Assembly: GCA_003168375.1 (NCBI GenBank)
Contig: PMSI01000003.1
Location: 434,001 to 498,000, forward strand
Reading direction: 5' to 3'
Length of the DNA stretch: 64,000 bases
Source of the DNA: Vulcanimicrobiota bacterium
GTDB taxonomy: Bacteria; Vulcanimicrobiota; Vulcanimicrobiia; Vulcanimicrobiales; Vulcanimicrobiaceae
Below are positions 59,372 through 64,000 of this stretch, one piece after another. The first letter of the stretch is position 1; each line of letters opens with the position of its first letter. The notes under the pieces were generated by a model, which was not told where the DNA came from, ran no database searches, and worked only from the letters and a program-made list of their open reading frames with translations. The translations under genes were made by a program, and so were the position numbers.

Positions 59372-59590
59372 ATGAGCGACAGCGTATTCGGCGACCTCGA
59401 CGGCTTGCTCAAGCACGTCGATTCGAAATTCTCCCTGGTCAACGTCGTGACCAAGCGCGCCAAGCAGTTGAACAACGGTGCGCCGCCGCTCACCGACCGC
59501 GTGAACCCCAACAAGCCCGTCTCGACGGCGTTCAACGAAGTCCGCTCCGGCAAGATCCCCTACCACCGCACGAAGGAAGGTATAAAGTAA
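59372..59590 (+). CDS. rpoZ: RNA polymerase omega subunit
   Basis: 72 aa. DSKFSLVNVVTKRAKQLNNG at residues ~18-37 matches the omega core (xSKYxLVxxAAKRARQL), followed by NPNKPVSTAFNEVRSGKIPY. gmk-rpoZ adjacency is a widely conserved pair. Helps RNA polymerase assembly. Confidence 0.93.
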   Translation: MSDSVFGDLDGLLKHVDSKFSLVNVVTKRAKQLNNGAPPLTDRVNPNKPVSTAFNEVRSGKIPYHRTKEGIK

Positions 59591-59638
59591 ACTTCCGGTA
59601 GGGGAATCCACGCCTGGCCACGGAGGGTCAATACCACT

Positions 59639-61477
<1,839 letters not shown>

Positions 61478-61549
61478 CCGTTGGTGCACTATTCGCGCGA
61501 CGCTGTCGCCCGGAGTTTTCTCGAGAATCGCGAAGATGGCGGGGTGGTG

Positions 61550-61653
61550 ATGCTGACGTATCGAGCGGTTTACGAGCGCGCAGAAGACGGCACGATCCGG
61601 CGTCCGAGCCGGCACCGCTCGCCGTCGAACTCATCGACGTGCCCGCGCTCTGA
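61550..61653 (+). pseudogene. HicB-like antitoxin remnant
   Basis: From ATG 61550: MLTYRAVYERAEDGTI, like the start of HicB antitoxins. Shifted by one frame the end reads ASEPAPLAVELIDVPAL before TGA 61651, like HicB C-termini. The middle ~45 residues are missing and the frame is broken. No HicA gene is next to it. Confidence 0.4.
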
Positions 61654-61656
61654 TTT

Positions 61657-62430
61657 GTGAATACGATGACGCGCCCGGACGGCCGGGCTTCGGATCAATT
61701 GCGGCCGGTTTCGATCGAGCCGGGGTATCTACAGTTTCCTACCGGGAGCGTGCTGATCTCGGTCGGGAACACGCGGGTGATCTGCGCCGCGACGATCGAG
61801 GATCGGGTGCCACCGTGGATGCGCGGGCGCGGGACGGGCTGGATCACCGCCGAGTACTCGATGCTGCCGAGCGCGACGCCGGAGCGCAGCCAGCGCGAGG
61901 CGGCGAAGGGCCGGCTGGGCGGGCGCACCCACGAGATCCAGCGGCTGATCGGACGCGCGCTGCGGGCGGTGGTCGATCTGGACCGGCTCGGCGAGCGAAC
62001 CGCGATCGTGGACTGTGACGTGATCGGAGCCGACGGCGGGACGCGGACCGCGTCGATCACCGGCGCGTGGGTGGCGCTGGCGCTTGCGCTGCGCAAGCAT
62101 TTCGACCCGGAGAAGAAGCAGAAGTGGCCGCTGATCGGGCAGATCGCGGCCGTCTCGGTCGGGATCGTGGCCGGCGCGCAGGTTCTGGATCTGCCCTACG
62201 CCGAGGACAGCACGGCCGAAGTCGACATGAACGTGGCGATGACCGACGCCGGCGGGTTCGTCGAGCTCCAGGGCACCGCCGAGCGAGAGCCGTTCACCCG
62301 GGCGCAGCTCGACGGGCTGCTCGGCCTCGCCGAAGGCGGGATCCGCGAGCTGTTCGGCCACCAGCTCGACGCCCTTCGTCGTGCTGAGGATGCCCTTCGA
62401 CAAGCTCAGGATGCCGTGGGGAGTGGCTGA
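61657..62430 (+). CDS. rph: Ribonuclease PH
   Basis: 257 aa from GTG 61657 (ATG 61666 alternative). [45 protein letters not shown] (blocks [17 protein letters not shown]), [70 protein letters not shown] in pieces. Trims tRNA 3' ends by phosphorolysis. The last ~18 residues ([14 protein letters not shown]) come from two repeat copies. Confidence 0.95.
   Translation: MNTMTRPDGRASDQLRPVSIEPGYLQFPTGSVLISVGNTRVICAATIEDRVPPWMRGRGTGWITAEYSMLPSATPERSQREAAKGRLGGRTHEIQRLIGRALRAVVDLDRLGERTAIVDCDVIGADGGTRTASITGAWVALALALRKHFDPEKKQKWPLIGQIAAVSVGIVAGAQVLDLPYAEDSTAEVDMNVAMTDAGGFVELQGTAEREPFTRAQLDGLLGLAEGGIRELFGHQLDALRRAEDALRQAQDAVGSG
62370..62414 (+). repeat. Two tandem dispersed-repeat copies at the rph 3' end
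   Basis: cgcccttcgtcgtgctgagg followed immediately by atgcccttcgacaagctcagg; the second matches the queA copy. Both are read in frame as the RNase PH C-terminal tail and also overlap the next gene's alternative starts. Confidence 0.8.
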
Positions 62431-62758
62431 GGCCGATCGGCTGACCGCGCTCGTCGCGGCGGTCGGCGCGTTCCACATCACCGACAAGGCGATGCGCGCC
62501 GCGCAGGAGCGCGTCGAGCGTGCGCGCTCGGCGGGGGACGTCGATGATGCGACGACCGGCGCGTACCTCGCCGCGGTGCGCCGCTATTTCGAGCCCTACG
62601 AGCGCGAAGCGCGGGGGCAACTGGGGCACGTCGACCGCGAGCTCGAGCGGCTCTACCTGGTGCAGTTCAACCTGACCGCGGAGCGCGGCGTCGTCGCCAA
62701 ACGGGTGGAGGCGGTGCGAGGCGTCCTCGATGCGCTCGCTGAACTTCGCGCCGAATGA
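62423..62758 (+). CDS. Small helical hypothetical protein
   Basis: 111 aa from GTG 62423, which overlaps the rph TGA; in-frame ATGs at 62381 and 62411 lie in the repeat. Sequence is almost wholly helical and charged, coiled-coil-like ([64 protein letters not shown]). No domain recognised. It overlaps mlaE by 4 nt, so it may belong to the lipid-transport unit. Confidence 0.55.
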   Translation: MAEADRLTALVAAVGAFHITDKAMRAAQERVERARSAGDVDDATTGAYLAAVRRYFEPYEREARGQLGHVDRELERLYLVQFNLTAERGVVAKRVEAVRGVLDALAELRAE

Positions 62759-63531
62759 AGGTCTTCGACGAGGTCGGGCGAGGCACGACCAACGCCTTCG
62801 CCTACGCCGGAGGCGTCGCCGAACTGCTCGGGGACTCGCTGCGTTTCATCGTCGCGTTCCGGATACGCTTGCGCGAGACGATGGACCAGGCGTATCTGCT
62901 GGGCGTCCAGTCCTGGGCGATCGTGCTGCTGACCTCGCTCTTCACCGGAATGGTGATCTCGCTGGAGAGCGCCGCTCAAGCGGCGTCGTACGGCGTCAGC
63001 AACCTCGTCGGCGGCGCCGTCGCCTTCGCCAGCGCGCGCGAACTCGGACCGATGCTCTCGGCGGTCGTCGTCGCGGGCCGTACCGGCGCCGCGATCGCGG
63101 CCGAGCTGGGCTCGATGGTCGTCACCGAGCAGATCGAGGCGCTCCTCTCGCTCGGCCTCTCGCCGACCCGGATGCTGGTCGTTCCGCGGCTGGTGGCGCT
63201 CGTCGTGATGCTGCCGCTCTTGACGGTGCTCGCGGTCGTCGTCTCGATCCTCGGCGGGATGTGGGTAGCGAACATCTACGCGCACATCTCGACCGAGTCG
63301 TTCATCACCTCGGCGCGCCAGGCGCTGGGGTTCGACGACGTGCTGCGGGGGCTCTTCAAATCGATCGTCTTCGCGGTCATCATCGCGATCATCGGCGCAT
63401 ATCAGGGCCTGCAGACGCGCGGCGGGGCGGCCGGCGTCGGCAAGTCGACGACCGGCGCGGTCGTCACGTCGATCATCCTGATCTTCATCTTCAACTTCGC
63501 CCTTTCGTACATCTTGTTCGGGCACAGCTGA
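62755..63531 (+). CDS. mlaE: MlaE-type ABC permease
   Basis: 258 aa. VLLTSLFTGMVISLESAAQAASYG, ARELGPMLSAVVVAGRTGAAIAAELGSM (blocks ELGPML, AGRTGAAIAAELG), TEQIEALLSLGLSP, FGHS end. Five to six TM segments. Permease of the Mla system moving phospholipids between inner and outer membranes. ATG overlaps the previous stop and its stop shares one base with mlaF. Confidence 0.92.
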   Translation: MKVFDEVGRGTTNAFAYAGGVAELLGDSLRFIVAFRIRLRETMDQAYLLGVQSWAIVLLTSLFTGMVISLESAAQAASYGVSNLVGGAVAFASARELGPMLSAVVVAGRTGAAIAAELGSMVVTEQIEALLSLGLSPTRMLVVPRLVALVVMLPLLTVLAVVVSILGGMWVANIYAHISTESFITSARQALGFDDVLRGLFKSIVFAVIIAIIGAYQGLQTRGGAAGVGKSTTGAVVTSIILIFIFNFALSYILFGHS

Positions 63532-64000
63532 TGGGACTCTGGGCGCGCCTCGACGACGTCTCCGTCCGCTACGGTCCCAAGATCGTGATGCAGAACCTCT
63601 CGCTCGACGTGGTGGAGGGCGCGATCACCTGCATCATCGGGCTCTCGGGCGCCGGGAAGTCCACCATCCTGCGGCTGCTCAACGGGCTGAAGAAGCCCGA
63701 CAGCGGACACGTGTTCGTCCAGGGCCGGGAGATCACCGAGATGCCCGAGCGCGAGTTGATCGACTTGCGCCGCACGATCGGGTTTGCGTTCCAGTTCTCG
63801 GCGCTCTTCGACTCGCTCACGGTCGGTGAGAACGTCGCCCTGCCGCTGCGCGAGCACACCAAGATGCGGGACAAGGAGATCCTCAAGGTCGTCACCGAGA
63901 CGCTCGACTCGGTCGGGCTCGCGCACGTGCTCGACCGTTTCCCCGCGGAGCTCTCGGGCGGGATGGTGAAGCGCGCCGGTTTCGCGCGCGCCGTCGTGAC
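63531..64000 (+). CDS. mlaF: MlaF-type ABC ATPase (3' end outside window)
   Basis: First ~156 residues: MGLWARLDDVSVRYGPKIVM, Walker A IIGLSGAGKSTILRLLNGL near 36-54, Q-loop GFAFQFSALFDSLTVGENVALPL, and signature AELSGGMVKRAGFARA. The FQFSALFDSL segment is typical of MlaF. Continues beyond 64000. Energises MlaE. Confidence 0.92.
   Translation, partial: MGLWARLDDVSVRYGPKIVMQNLSLDVVEGAITCIIGLSGAGKSTILRLLNGLKKPDSGHVFVQGREITEMPERELIDLRRTIGFAFQFSALFDSLTVGENVALPLREHTKMRDKEILKVVTETLDSVGLAHVLDRFPAELSGGMVKRAGFARAVV

Noticed and set aside
59591-59638. glmS ribozyme
   Set aside because: The 48-nt gap before glmS is too short and shows no core of the ribozyme.

Overview
The window is about 67% GC and almost fully coding. 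It carries a secretin and Mla-type lipid transport genes (so an outer membrane) together with a PASTA-domain Ser/Thr kinase, a SpoIID/LytB protein, a KorAB ferredoxin oxidoreductase and RqcH. That mix fits a deep-branching diderm such as Candidatus Eremiobacterota (WPS-2) or a relative; this is inference from gene content, because no rRNA or tRNA gene was seen. Starts are often GTG or TTG, neighbouring genes usually overlap by 1-4 nt, and in three genes the only start that keeps the conserved N-terminus appears to be CTG.

1-7.2 kb: a retropepsin-like protease (cut by the window edge), a two-TM K+ channel with RCK domains, a shrunken cytidylate-kinase-like ORF, a CHAD protein with a CYTH stub, a DUF4232 protein, and korA-korB. 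7.3-13.8 kb: an MFS transporter/metallo-hydrolase pair, a soluble chemoreceptor with two signalling domains, a frameshifted lipoprotein, an SDR oxidoreductase and a frameshifted DUF202 gene. 13.8-20 kb: a nine-gene, start-stop-overlapped type IV pilus operon on the minus strand (pilin, CcdA-like, TPR, prepilin peptidase, PilM, N, O, P, Q). 20.1-22 kb: a lower-GC unknown membrane-protein gene and a 675-bp graveyard holding a decayed copy of the pilin and a GH15 scrap, followed by an intact GH15 gene.

23.9-31.1 kb: a branched-chain-amino-acid-type ABC importer split into livK-H-M on the plus strand and livG-F on the minus strand; between the halves lie an AAA ATPase, three small unknown proteins (two of them paralogues) and an NAD-dependent epimerase. 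31.2-35.1 kb: a secreted tandem-repeat protein, a hydroxyacid-oxoacid transhydrogenase sharing a divergent promoter with regularly spaced half-sites, an HdeD-like protein and dtd. 35.3-40.7 kb: an apparent metal and envelope cluster (RcnA-like and NiCoT transporters, DUF4331 split over two genes, TPR, PII-like). 40.7-44.5 kb: enoyl-CoA hydratase, CaiB CoA-transferase, an orphan TRAP solute-binding protein and a UreH-like transporter.

44.6-53.7 kb: a cell-wall and recombination block (Cys-rich unknown, PBP, a 40-aa ORF, PASTA kinase, ruvC, ruvA, ruvB, SpoIID, PilZ, queA), nearly all translationally overlapped. 53.8-64 kb: hybrid histidine kinase plus Hpt, rqcH (minus), gmk-rpoZ-glmS, a HicB-like remnant, rph, a small helical protein, and mlaE-mlaF running off the end. 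A ~24-bp dispersed repeat occurs between genes and also in frame inside queA and rph. No CRISPR array, insertion sequence, tRNA or rRNA gene was found.
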